A stretch of 64,000 nt of DNA, taken from the NCBI RefSeq assembly GCF_003944705.1, contig NZ_RWIS01000004.1, positions 248,001-312,000 on the forward strand, given 5' to 3'. Below are positions 43,948-52,502 of the stretch, one piece after another. The translations under genes and the position numbers were made by a program. The DNA comes from Hymenobacter metallilatus (GTDB taxonomy: Bacteria > Bacteroidota > Bacteroidia > Cytophagales > Hymenobacteraceae). The notes beneath the pieces were generated by a model that was given only the letters and a program-made list of their open reading frames with translations, ran no database searches and was not told the origin of the DNA. Numbering within the stretch: position 1 is the stretch's first letter; each line of letters starts with the position of its first letter.

Positions 43948-43999
43948 GTCATTCCGAGCATGTGGGGCATCAAGTCAGGGTCCGAAAAATCCCGCGTGC
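43948..43999. repeat. Truncated copy of the palindromic repeat family
   Basis: GACGTCATTCCGAGCATGTG and the following ATCAAGTCAGGG / CGCGTGCTGAG match the left arm of the 38625 element with changes. The opposite arm is missing, so this looks like a decayed half element just after puuD. Confidence 0.6.
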
Positions 44000-44168
44000 T
44001 GAGGCTGCCAAACAGTTGAACGGCAACCGCTTCGTAGCCCAGGATTTGAACCCTGGGCTGGCGAAGAACGCCAGCGCACAATATACTTCGGCTGCGCTTC
44101 TGCCTGACGTTCTTCGGGCTTATCCAATGGATTTTCAGATACAACCCGCAAAACAGCACATCTCGAAT

Positions 44169-44236
44169 AACCTCTGGCCATCAACAAAAACGCCTCTGGT
44201 GTTCACCAGAGGCGTTTTTGTTGATGGCCAGAGGTT
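44169..44236. terminator. 33-bp perfect palindrome, bidirectional terminator
   Basis: Arms 44169-44201 and 44204-44236 are exact reverse complements with only two bases between them. The core ACGCCTCTGGTG/CACCAGAGGCGTTTTT is a classical terminator, extended by a further 14 paired bases on each side. Confidence 0.8.
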
Positions 44237-44418
44237 CCAGAAAGAAGTTGGCAAAAAACTGATACCGCCGGGCAACGCCTAGCGGGCTGCTACCATCTAC
44301 CCTCCCGTGCGTAGGCCCGACCCCACGCTCCAACTGTATGCGGCTGGTGACAGTGGGTTACGAACAGCTTTGTACCGCAAAACACAAGGTTTTCAAGGAA
44401 ACATAAAATTAATTTCGC

Positions 44419-44456
44419 TAGTACCTTGCGTTACATAGTACCTTTACCTACCTTTG
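44419..44456 (+). promoter_or_regulatory. Bacteroidota promoter with AGTACC repeats, copy 1
   Basis: TTG (44426-44428), a 20-base spacer and TACCTTTG (44449-44456) match the -33 and -7 boxes. The -33 box is embedded in TAGTACCTTGCGTTACATAG followed by TACC, a repeat of the AGTACC word 17 bp apart, which could be a PadR-type operator. A near-identical site lies at 47638. Confidence 0.65.
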
Positions 44457-44747
44457 AAACGTTGATTAGATAAAGTACCGGCCGCGCCACTGCTCCTTTA
44501 CCGAAGCCTAGCGCGGCCCACCCCGAAAACCACCTTGCGCCAACCGGGCCAGGTGTTGGGCTCCGGCCGGAAGCACCAGCTTCCCTGCTGCCGCCCGGTG
44601 TTTTCGGTTGCCTGGCACCCGCTTTTCCGGCGGATTGTGCCCTTGCTTGTCACGTTTGAATTTCTGGCAACATGCTACCTCCGGCGGAACCGCGGCCACC
44701 GGACTCAGCCCCTCCTTGCCCGATTTTTCCTCAACCACTTCCTTGCC

Positions 44748-47210
44748 ATGACTTCCTTATCTACTTCCGGCCGGGCCCTGCGGGGTCTGGGGTTCCTTGC
44801 TGTGCTCCTGCCCCTGGCCGCCGCTGCCCAGCCGCAACCTACCGGCGCCGTGAGCGGCACCCTGCTCGACCAGGCCAACAACCAGCCCCTGCCCTTCTCC
44901 AACGTAGTGCTGCTGCGGGCACAGGATTCCAGCTTTGTGGCCGGAGCCGAAACCCTCGAAAACGGCTCGTTTGCGCTGGAAAAACTGGGGCTGGGTAGTT
45001 ACCTGCTGAAAGTTTCAGCCGTGGGCTACCAGGGTTTGCGCCGGCCGGTGCAGCTTACCAGTGCTACTCCCTCCCTGCAGTTGGGTACACTCCGGCTGCT
45101 GCCCACTGCTCAGCAGCTCAAGGGCGTAACCGTAACCGGGGAGCGGGCTGCCGTGCAGGAAAGCCTGGATAAGAAGGTCATTAACGTAGAAAAAGACCTG
45201 AGCAGCGTGGGTGGAACGGCCGTAAACGTGCTCCAGAACGTACCTTCCGTAACGGTAGCCCCCGATGGCACCGTGAGCATGCGGGGCTCATCCAATATCA
45301 CCATTCTTATTGATGGCAAGCCGAGCGCCTCGGCCAACAGCGGGGCCGGCGGCAACCGGCTGGAGCAGATTCCGGCCAGCGCCATTGAGCGGGTGGAAGT
45401 GGTAACCAACCCCTCGGCCCGCTACGATGCGGCCGGCGCGGGCGGGGTGCTCAACATCATCCTCAAAAAGCAGAAAAAAGACGGCTGGAACGGGCAGGCT
45501 ATTTTGAATGTGGGCACCCGCGACAAGTACAACGGCAGCCTGAGCCTGAACCGACGTACTGGTAAGCTCAACGTGTTCGGGTCCGTGGATATGCGCGACG
45601 ACCGGTACCGCAGCCGCCTCTGGAGCGACCAGTATACTACCCTGGAAAACCAGGAGCTCCGCACTTATCAGCAGGGCAATAACCAGCGCCACAGCCGCAA
45701 CTACAGCGGCCGTCTGGGCTTCGACTATACGCTACCTGCCAACCAGACGCTTACGCTCACAGTGGAGCCTAACTTCAACCGGGGCCTGAACACCGGTACG
45801 CAGCTGGCTACCCTGAGCGGGGCAACCAACGCCCGCATCGGCAGCACCTTTGGGGTAACGGAAAACGTGGACAACCTGGAAGGCTCCCTGGATTACCGGC
45901 GTACCTGGGACCAGCATAAAGGCCGGGAGCTGACGGGCAACCTGTACTACAACTACCTGAATGCCGACGTGCTGGTAGCCCAGCGCAACACCCAGGGAAC
46001 CGCCGACCTGCGCGAGTGGCAGCAGGACCTGCAGGTGAACCTGCACGCCGTGGGTGGCCAGGTGGATTACGTGCATCCGCTGGGCGAGAAGGCCCGCGTT
46101 GATGCTGGCCTGAAGGGCCAGTACCAGACAAATGAAGGTACCGACGACTTTCTGCGCCAGCAGACCGACGGTCCGGGATTTGACCGCCTGGCGGACCGCT
46201 CCTACCAGTATACTTTCCGCGAGTACACGCAGGCCGGTTACACTACCTATCAGCAGCAAGTGGGCAAATGGAGTGCTCAGGCTGGCCTGCGGGCCGAGTA
46301 CACCCATACCAGTGGGGAGGTGCTGAATGGACAGGGCCCGTTCAGACTGGAGTACCTGAACCTGTTTCCCTCGGTTACGGTGGAACGCACCCTGCCTACT
46401 GCCGACCAGCGCGTGAAGCTTAGCTACTCGCGGCGCCTCAACCGCCCCGGCTTTATGCAGCTCCTGGCCTTCCCGCTGTACCAGGACCAGCGCAGCTACC
46501 GCATTGGCAATCCAAGCCTGCGCCCCGAGTACATCAATGCCGTTGAGCTGGGTCACCAGATTACCATGGGTCAGGCCTCGCTGACATCCTCGCTGTTCTA
46601 CCGCCACACCGACAATACCATTCAGCGCCTAGTGCGCGTGGATACTACGGCTACGCGCCTGTATGGGGCCGGAGCGGTTATTACGGCCCAGTATGCGGCC
46701 AATTTCGGGCAGGCCACCAGCTATGGGGCTGAGGTTTCGCTGAACCAGCCCCTGGCCAAATGGTGGCGGCTGACGGCCAGCGGCTCCCTGTTCCAGAATA
46801 CGGTAACGGCCGCTACGGGCAACGAGGCAAACCGCCGGATTGTATCGGGTACGGCCCGCCTGATGAACTCCTTCACCCCCACGCCTAAGCTGGATGTTCA
46901 GCTAACCGGCAATTACCGCGCGGCCGCCGTAACGGCGCAGGGGCGGGTGCTGCCGGTAGGCTCCGTGGATGTGGCCCTGCGCCAGCGCCTGTTCAACGAC
47001 CGGGCTGCCCTTACCTTGCGCATTTCGGATGTGTTGAATACCCAGCGCAACCGTTCCGTATCGGCTACGGATAATTTCCGGGCCGAGTATTACAACAAGT
47101 GGGAGTCGCGGGTGGGCTACCTGGGTTTTAGCTGGTATATGGGCTCCAACAAGCCCCCCAAGAAAATTGAGAACCAGCCCCAGGGCGGGGGCGGCGGATT
47201 TGGTGGTTAG
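44748..47210 (+). CDS. TonB-dependent receptor, outer membrane beta-barrel family
   Basis: ATG 44748 gives a signal peptide (ALRGLGFLAVLLPLAAAAQ). The 820 residues comprise a carboxypeptidase-regulatory-like domain (about 28-115; GAVSGTLLDQANNQPLPFSN), a plug (about 130-240; VINVEKDLSSVGGTAVNVLQ, ITILIDGKPSASANSG, GVLNIILKKQ) and an OMP_b-brl_3 barrel ending in YLGFSWYMGSNKPP with a Gly-rich tail. There is no SusD partner, so the substrate may be a peptide, metal chelate or other small ligand. It is monocistronic, with its own promoter at 44419 and a strong terminator at 47237. Confidence 0.92.
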   Translation: MTSLSTSGRALRGLGFLAVLLPLAAAAQPQPTGAVSGTLLDQANNQPLPFSNVVLLRAQDSSFVAGAETLENGSFALEKLGLGSYLLKVSAVGYQGLRRPVQLTSATPSLQLGTLRLLPTAQQLKGVTVTGERAAVQESLDKKVINVEKDLSSVGGTAVNVLQNVPSVTVAPDGTVSMRGSSNITILIDGKPSASANSGAGGNRLEQIPASAIERVEVVTNPSARYDAAGAGGVLNIILKKQKKDGWNGQAILNVGTRDKYNGSLSLNRRTGKLNVFGSVDMRDDRYRSRLWSDQYTTLENQELRTYQQGNNQRHSRNYSGRLGFDYTLPANQTLTLTVEPNFNRGLNTGTQLATLSGATNARIGSTFGVTENVDNLEGSLDYRRTWDQHKGRELTGNLYYNYLNADVLVAQRNTQGTADLREWQQDLQVNLHAVGGQVDYVHPLGEKARVDAGLKGQYQTNEGTDDFLRQQTDGPGFDRLADRSYQYTFREYTQAGYTTYQQQVGKWSAQAGLRAEYTHTSGEVLNGQGPFRLEYLNLFPSVTVERTLPTADQRVKLSYSRRLNRPGFMQLLAFPLYQDQRSYRIGNPSLRPEYINAVELGHQITMGQASLTSSLFYRHTDNTIQRLVRVDTTATRLYGAGAVITAQYAANFGQATSYGAEVSLNQPLAKWWRLTASGSLFQNTVTAATGNEANRRIVSGTARLMNSFTPTPKLDVQLTGNYRAAAVTAQGRVLPVGSVDVALRQRLFNDRAALTLRISDVLNTQRNRSVSATDNFRAEYYNKWESRVGYLGFSWYMGSNKPPKKIENQPQGGGGGFGG

Positions 47211-47236
47211 AATGTGCTGCACCTGGCCACCATTCC

Positions 47237-47282
47237 GGACCTCACACTGCTGGCCTGGGCCAGGGTGTGGGGTCCTTTTTTT
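47237..47282 (+). terminator. Rho-independent terminator after TonB-dependent receptor
   Basis: GGACC, CACAC and CTGGCC pair with GGCCAG, GTGTG and GGTCC in a long stem followed by seven T residues, 27 bases after the stop. Confidence 0.88.
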
Positions 47283-47637
47283 AGGAAGTGAGGCCAGCGG
47301 TTAGGCCAGATGCCCCCTACTGGGTCAGGTGGTGTCCGCTTTGACTTATGTGTAGCCCCGATAAAGCAGCTGCACTACAGAGCTAAGGGCAAAAGCCGGG
47401 CCCGTGCCGACGGAGCAGCGCGTTACCCACAGCCATACCGGCAAGCCAGAAACTCAGCTACTTGCCACGTACTGAATTCATTAACACAATTATTTTTCCA
47501 CTCAGGCATCCCTCCGGCAGGGCAGAGCGTCTAGTAGAGCAGAAGCCTTCATCCGGCTTTTCCGGGTTTCACGGTGCCCACTTACCTCTTTTCTGCTGGC
47601 ACTCAATTTCTAACTGATAAGCTAAAAAATATTTACA

Positions 47638-47680
47638 CAGTACCTTGTTTTACATAGTACCTTTAGTTACCTTTATTGTG
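47638..47680 (+). promoter_or_regulatory. Bacteroidota promoter with AGTACC repeats, copy 2
   Basis: TTG (47645-47647), a 20-base spacer and TACCTTTA (47668-47675) lie in a sequence that matches the 44419 site over most of about 37 bases (CAGTACCTTGTTTTACATAG then TACCTTTA). It precedes the gene at 47916 by about 235 bases. Confidence 0.6.
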
Positions 47681-47915
47681 TTCTTCCACTCCGACTGCTG
47701 AGCCTCTTTCCTCAGGTAAGCCGCCCACCAGGATACCGAAGCCGCCCGCTTGTTTTGCGGGTAACTGCCCCACCCCAGCCGCTATTTGGTGCCGGCTGCT
47801 CTGGGCTCGACGCTAACCTATTTTTTTTCGACTTGCAGCCTTACCCGGCACGGAACCGCGGCCGTACCGGCACACCTGAGAGTCGTTGCTTCCTGTTTCT
47901 TTCTCTCTACCTGCC

Positions 47916-48380
47916 ATGAAAACTTCCTTTGCTTCCGCCGCCCTGCTGGGCGTTTCCCTCCTCGCTGCCGGTGCCCAATTGCCTGCACATGCTGCCTCAC
48001 AACCCGGCCGGGGTACCGTATCGGGCCGCCTTTACGATGGGCAGACCCAGGAGCCCATTCCGCACTCCTACGTAGTGGTGCTGCGGGCCTCCGATGGGCG
48101 CTTCGTTCAATCGGTGGAAACGGATGCCAACGGCCATTTCCGGGCTACCGGACTGCCGCTGGGGCGCTACGTGGTGCGCACTACGGTGCTGGGCTACCAC
48201 GCCATCCGGCCGGCCGTGGCCCTCAATAGCACTAGGCAGCAGCACGCGCTGGGCACCGTGGTACTGGTGCCCCTAACTATGCCGCTGGTGGCCCGCGCCG
48301 ACAAGCAGGCCTGGGCCAAGCGGGCTACGCCGGTTGCCGCCGTGGAGCCCCGCCGCCCTGCCCTGCGCGTACGCTCGTAG
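47916..48380 (+). CDS. Secreted stand-alone carboxypeptidase-regulatory-like domain protein
   Basis: ATG 47916 yields 154 residues with a signal peptide (KTSFASAALLGVSLLAAGA, cleavage near AHAAS). It is followed by one CarboxypepD_reg-like domain (about 30-115): GTVSGRLYDGQTQEPIPHSY, ETDANGHFRATGLPLGRYVV. A short basic tail completes it. This is the same domain that opens the TonB-dependent receptor at 44748, with a similar promoter, but there is no plug or barrel. It may be a free-standing adaptor or a remnant of a receptor gene. The function is unknown. Confidence 0.75.
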   Translation: MKTSFASAALLGVSLLAAGAQLPAHAASQPGRGTVSGRLYDGQTQEPIPHSYVVVLRASDGRFVQSVETDANGHFRATGLPLGRYVVRTTVLGYHAIRPAVALNSTRQQHALGTVVLVPLTMPLVARADKQAWAKRATPVAAVEPRRPALRVRS

Positions 48381-48512
48381 TGGCCGGTGCACCCGGTACC
48401 TGATCTGGCCCGTGGGTCTGCGTAAGCGCAGCCTACGGGCCAGGTTGCGTTACGGAAGTCCAAGTAGGCCGCGCGGCTGCGTACGGCATGTGCCCGATGA
48501 GCTGTTACCTTC

Positions 48513-49184
48513 GTGGCGGTTGGTTTGCTGCTTATGTCCGCGTTTATTGCATTCATTCTATTTCTGCTGTGCGGCACCCTGGTGCCCCAAAACCGGCAGT
48601 TTCGGCAAACGCCCAATGGTGTACCCATCTTCGTGGTATCCAATGGCTTTCATACCGATGTGGTGCTGCCTCTGCGGGATGCTCAAACCAGCCACGACTG
48701 GCTCCGCACCCTCAACCAGCCTGCCCTTACTGCCCGCTTTGCTCATTACAGCTACGTGGCATTTGGCTGGGGCAACGAGGGGTTTTATCTGGGTTCTGCA
48801 GGAGGAAAGTTCCCGGGGCCCGCAGCCATTGCCGGAGCCGTATTTCCTTCCAAAACACTCATGCACGTCGGTTTTTACCGGGCCCCACCCGACTCGGGCA
48901 CGCACGTTGTACCTCTTCGGATTTCACCCGCTCAATACCGCCGCCTCACCGCTTACGTACAGCAAGGCTTCCGTCCCGATAGTCTGGGCCGGATGCAGCT
49001 GCGGCAGCCGGCCGGCTACACCCCGCAGGATTTTTTCTTTCTGGGGGCCGGCCGCTACCACGCCCTGCGCACCTGCAACGACTGGACCAACCGGGGCCTG
49101 CATCGGTCGGGCCTGCGGGCCGCTCTGAAGGCGCCGCTGGCCTCCGCTGTTCTGTTCCAGGCCCGGCGGGCAGCCTCACGCTGA
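48513..49184 (+). CDS. DUF2459 / TIGR02117 family membrane-anchored protein
   Basis: A 223-residue protein starting at GTG 48513 (ATG 48534 is possible) with an N-terminal membrane helix (MSAFIAFILFLLCGTLV). Family motifs follow: VVSNGFHTDVVLPL, FAHYSYVAFGWGNEGFYL, HVGFYRAPP and TCNDWTNRGLHRSGLR. The His/Asp and Cys-Asn-Asp-Trp residues suggest a catalytic or binding site facing the periplasm. The family was named for occurrence near urease genes in some bacteria, but its function is not established and no urease is seen here. Confidence 0.85.
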   Translation: MAVGLLLMSAFIAFILFLLCGTLVPQNRQFRQTPNGVPIFVVSNGFHTDVVLPLRDAQTSHDWLRTLNQPALTARFAHYSYVAFGWGNEGFYLGSAGGKFPGPAAIAGAVFPSKTLMHVGFYRAPPDSGTHVVPLRISPAQYRRLTAYVQQGFRPDSLGRMQLRQPAGYTPQDFFFLGAGRYHALRTCNDWTNRGLHRSGLRAALKAPLASAVLFQARRAASR

Positions 49185-49375
49185 AGGCAGGGCGTTTCGG
49201 GGGTACGGCGGAAATAAATACATAGTATTTTCATTGTTTATATTATCCTAACACAAACTTGTAATACTTCAACAAAAACCTGTAACACCCCGCTAAATTC
49301 CTATTTAGGTGTAACCCTACGCTGGCTATTCAGTGTAGTATCCATTCCGCTCCTATCCGCCTAAATCGTGAAAAC

Positions 49376-49756
49376 ATGCTGGATGTTCATCGTGAAATAT
49401 TGCCCAATGGCTTCTTATTGATTTTATCTCCGGACGCGGCCTCAGCCGATGAAGTGAAACTGACCCGGGCCCTGCACCGCGCCAGCCGCAGCGACAAGCA
49501 CACGATTCTGGTAGATCTGAGCCTCATTGATTCGCTCACGGCCGAGGCCATTGATCTGCTGCTGGCCTACGCCTTTATGCTGCATGCCCAGAGCCGCCGC
49601 CTGATTCTCTGCCACGTTCCGCAGTCCGACCAACACCATTTTCTGTACCTGGATGTGGCCTCGCAGCCGCTGCTGGTGCCTTCTCTGTTGGATGCCATGC
49701 AGGAAATAGATTTTCAGACCGGTACAAACCGGGCATTTTCCTCACGCTCGGGTTAG
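49376..49756 (+). CDS. STAS-like domain protein
   Basis: A 126-residue protein with an alternating beta/alpha pattern of a STAS domain: strand FLLILSPDAA, strand TILVDLSLIDSLTAEAIDLL (the place of the phosphorylatable serine loop, here DSLT) and helix, strand RRLILCHVP. STAS proteins act as anti-sigma antagonists or partner switches. No kinase, phosphatase or anti-sigma gene is adjacent, so this is an orphan. The AT-rich region before it (49205-49375) probably contains its promoter. The family call is tentative. Confidence 0.55.
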   Translation: MLDVHREILPNGFLLILSPDAASADEVKLTRALHRASRSDKHTILVDLSLIDSLTAEAIDLLLAYAFMLHAQSRRLILCHVPQSDQHHFLYLDVASQPLLVPSLLDAMQEIDFQTGTNRAFSSRSG

Positions 49757-49825
49757 CATAAGAAGCCGAAAATCCGGCAGAATCCCCGACTTTTGCGGCC
49801 GTATTTCCGCATCCGTTTCTTTCCG

Positions 49826-51241
49826 ATGAGCGCACAGCAACCCAGCATTCCGCAAGGCACCCGCGACTTTGGCCCGGCCGTGGTGGCCCGCCGTACCTAT
49901 ATTTTCGGCGTAATTCGCCGCGTGTTTGAGAAGTTCGGCTACGCGCCGCTGGAAACGCCTACGCTGGAAAACCTCTCGGTGCTGACCGGCAAATACGGGG
50001 AGGAAGGTGACCAGCTGCTGTTTAAGGTGCTGAATTCGGGTAATTTTCTAAAAAAACAAAAGGGTGAGGTTGTTAAGGAGCAGGTTACTGCCGACGACCT
50101 GGTGGCCGGGCCCCGGGCCGTACTGCCCAAAATTGCCGAAAAGGGCCTGCGCTACGACCTGACGGTGCCTTTCGCCCGCTACGTGGTGATGAACCGCCAC
50201 ACCCTCACCTTCCCGTTTAAACGCTACCAGATTCAGCCGGTGTGGCGGGCCGACCGGCCCCAGCGGGGCCGCTACCGGGAGTTTTACCAGTGCGACGCCG
50301 ATGTGGTGGGCACCAACTCCCTGCTGTGTGAAGCCGAAATCGTACTGATGATGTCGGAGGTCCTCACTACCCTGGGCCTTACTGAGCACACCATCAAAAT
50401 CAATCACCGCGGGGTGCTGGGTGCCTTTTACAAGGCACTGGGAGGCGAAGGCACCGAGGTGGACCTGTTTACGGCTATTGATAAGCTCGACAAGATTGGG
50501 CAGGAAGGCGTAGAAAAGGAACTGGCTGGGCGCGGCTTCTCACCGGAGGCCACGGAGCGGCTATTCGACCTGCTGGGCGTGGGCGGCGACTTTGAGGAGA
50601 AGCTGGAGCGGCTGCTGGCGGCCTTTGCTACGGCCGGGGTGGAGCCCGACAACCCCGACGGCTACAAAGGGCTGCAGGATTTGCAGCAAGTGCTGGCTTA
50701 CTTGCGCGGCTTTGGCTTTGAGCAGTGGCAGAACCTGGAATTTGACGTCACGCTGGCCCGGGGGCTGAGCTACTACACGGGCTGCATCTTCGAAATCAAG
50801 ATCAACAACGTGAACATGGGCAGCGTGTCGGGCGGGGGCCGCTATGACAACCTCACCGGGGCCTTTGGGCTACCAGGCGTGTCGGGCGTGGGTTTCTCCT
50901 TCGGCGTGGACCGGCTCTACGACTGCCTGGAGGAGCTGCAGCTGTTTCCGGAAGCCGTGGCCACCACTACCCGCTGCCTCATTGCCAACTTCGATGCCGA
51001 CAGCGAAGCAGCCGTGCTGCCGGTGCTACGGCAGCTGCGCGAAGCCGGCGTGGCCTCGGAGCTGTATCCGGAACCCGGCAAGCTGGGCCGGCAGTTTAAG
51101 TACGCCGATGGCAAAGGTATTCCTTACGTGCTGCTGCAGGGCTCCGAGGAGCGGGCGGCCGGGCAGTTCAAGCTCAAAACCCTGGCTACCGGGCAGGAGC
51201 AGCTCCTGACGCTGACGGAGGTTATTCGTCTGCTGGCGTAG
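49826..51241 (+). CDS. hisS: Histidyl-tRNA synthetase
   Basis: ATG 49826 (MSAQQPSIPQGTRDFGP) matches the family start. The 471-residue class II synthetase has motif 1 around RRVFEKFGYAPLETPTLEN, motif 2 RPQRGRYREFYQCDAD, the HisA signature ARGLSYYTGCIFE, motif 3 SGVGFSFGVDRLYD and a C-terminal anticodon-binding domain. The gene stands alone, with no obvious operon partner. A lysine-rich KKQKGEVVKEQVTADDL insertion near residue 78 is typical of the Bacteroidota and eukaryote-like HisRS form. Confidence 0.97.
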   Translation: MSAQQPSIPQGTRDFGPAVVARRTYIFGVIRRVFEKFGYAPLETPTLENLSVLTGKYGEEGDQLLFKVLNSGNFLKKQKGEVVKEQVTADDLVAGPRAVLPKIAEKGLRYDLTVPFARYVVMNRHTLTFPFKRYQIQPVWRADRPQRGRYREFYQCDADVVGTNSLLCEAEIVLMMSEVLTTLGLTEHTIKINHRGVLGAFYKALGGEGTEVDLFTAIDKLDKIGQEGVEKELAGRGFSPEATERLFDLLGVGGDFEEKLERLLAAFATAGVEPDNPDGYKGLQDLQQVLAYLRGFGFEQWQNLEFDVTLARGLSYYTGCIFEIKINNVNMGSVSGGGRYDNLTGAFGLPGVSGVGFSFGVDRLYDCLEELQLFPEAVATTTRCLIANFDADSEAAVLPVLRQLREAGVASELYPEPGKLGRQFKYADGKGIPYVLLQGSEERAAGQFKLKTLATGQEQLLTLTEVIRLLA

Positions 51242-51626
51242 GTACCCCAAGAGAAGCGGATATCGGTGCGTGAATTACGGATTTTCTTCTCCGTGATTCA
51301 CGCACTGGTTATTTCTATGCCCTCTCATTTAGGGTTATTAGTGCTTCTGACAGAGCCTGTTATTTTCTCCGTTACGGTACCGGCACTGGCCAACCAACCA
51401 GCTAGACAGGCAACCTCAACGTTAACTCCGGTTACCCTGCCTGCGTAGGAAAATGGTGCTGCAACGCTCATTCCGGTGGGATACAAGCCTGGCATTTTCC
51501 GCTGCTGCCTCCGGTGCTCTGGCCGTTTTGTGAGGCGGCAGGCGCGGTATGTTCTGGAAGTAGCTGCCCGCGCTACATTCCGCACCTACCGCCCACGGTT
51601 TTCCTCCAATACCCCAATCCAATACT
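51242..51626. other. Intergenic region between hisS and cyanophycinase
   Basis: The only structure seen in these 385 bases is a hairpin: GTGCGTGAATTACGGA (51266-51281) pairs with TCCGTGATTCACGCAC (51290-51305) except for one mispaired position, with an 8-base loop. It may end hisS transcription, although the U-tract is poor. Confidence 0.55.
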
Positions 51627-52502
51627 ATGAGCTCCAGAAAGACCCCTACAGCCTGTCCTGTGCCGAATGGCAAGCTTCTGCTTATTGGTGGGCACGAAAG
51701 CAAAGGCGACGCTCCGGAAGAAGATGAGCAAGCCGCTTACAATATAAATTTTGCCCCTGAAGCCATTTTACGCCGCCTGAGTGAGGAAATTGGTTCCCGG
51801 GGGCCATTGGTAGTTATTCCAACAGCATCGGGTGAGCCAGAAGAATCTGTAAAGGATTACGTGAAAGCCTTCCGCAAAATTGGGGGCCCTGAAGTGGTGC
51901 CCTTGGATATTCGGCAACGCCCTGATGCACAGAGCGAAGCCAGCCTTAAGCTGCTGGATAAGGCCGGCGGCGTGCTGTTTACCGGCGGCGACCAGCTGCG
52001 GCTAACGGCTCTATTGGGCGGAACAGCCGTGCAGCACCGTCTCTACGAGCGGTATTCTCACGATAAGCTGATCCTGGCGGGAACCAGCGCCGGCGCCACG
52101 GCTATGAGTACTCCTATGATTTTTCAGGGCCGCAACGACGCGGGCATGCTGAAGGGCGAGATTCATATTACGACCGGCCTGGAATTTTTGCACGATGTGG
52201 CCGTTGATACACATTTTGTGGCCCGGGGCCGCATTGTGCGCATGGCCCAGATACTGGCTACAAATCCGGCTTGTATCGGCCTGGGGCTAGAGGAAGACAC
52301 GGCAGTACTGGTAACGGCAGGAAAGGAAATCGAAGTATTGGGTAGCGGCCTGGTACTGGTGCTGGATGCGCGTAGCTGCGGCTCTACCAACATTCATGAA
52401 ATAGCCCCCAACACCCCTTTCTCTCTGCGTGATTTGCGACTTGACTTGCTGGCGGGCGGTGAGCGGTACACACTGCCCATTCAGCCCCGGCTATATGCAT
52501 AA
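51627..52502 (+). CDS. cphB: Cyanophycinase (S51 family)
   Basis: A 291-residue serine peptidase-like protein. The catalytic serine is Ser154 in AGTSAGATAMS, within the nucleophile elbow GTSAGA. The family segments LLIGGHESKGD, FTGGDQLRLT and FVARGRIVRMAQI are present. Cyanophycinase splits the Asp-Arg polymer cyanophycin into dipeptides. No cyanophycin synthetase or isoaspartyl dipeptidase is in the window, so the true substrate could be another beta-linked Asp peptide. There is no signal peptide. Confidence 0.9.
   Translation: MSSRKTPTACPVPNGKLLLIGGHESKGDAPEEDEQAAYNINFAPEAILRRLSEEIGSRGPLVVIPTASGEPEESVKDYVKAFRKIGGPEVVPLDIRQRPDAQSEASLKLLDKAGGVLFTGGDQLRLTALLGGTAVQHRLYERYSHDKLILAGTSAGATAMSTPMIFQGRNDAGMLKGEIHITTGLEFLHDVAVDTHFVARGRIVRMAQILATNPACIGLGLEEDTAVLVTAGKEIEVLGSGLVLVLDARSCGSTNIHEIAPNTPFSLRDLRLDLLAGGERYTLPIQPRLYA

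Larger units (their letters stand above)
43924..44747. other. Long intergenic region after puuD
   Basis: These 824 bases contain a half copy of the palindromic repeat, a hairpin AGCCCAGG / CCTGGGCT (near 44036-44060), the 33-bp palindromic terminator at 44169-44236 and the promoter/operator at 44419-44456. No convincing gene is present. The frame upstream of the receptor start (44535-44747) is judged to be leader. Confidence 0.6.
47211..47915. other. Intergenic region between receptor and carboxypeptidase-like gene
   Basis: This 705-base stretch holds the terminator at 47237-47282 and the promoter at 47638-47680. The rest shows no credible reading frame or RNA gene. The leader between promoter and start codon is about 235 bases, long for a short gene. 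Confidence 0.55.

Noticed and set aside
47310..47534. Small plus-strand frame in the receptor-downstream gap
   Set aside because: Arg/Ala-rich chance frame with no start context or motif.
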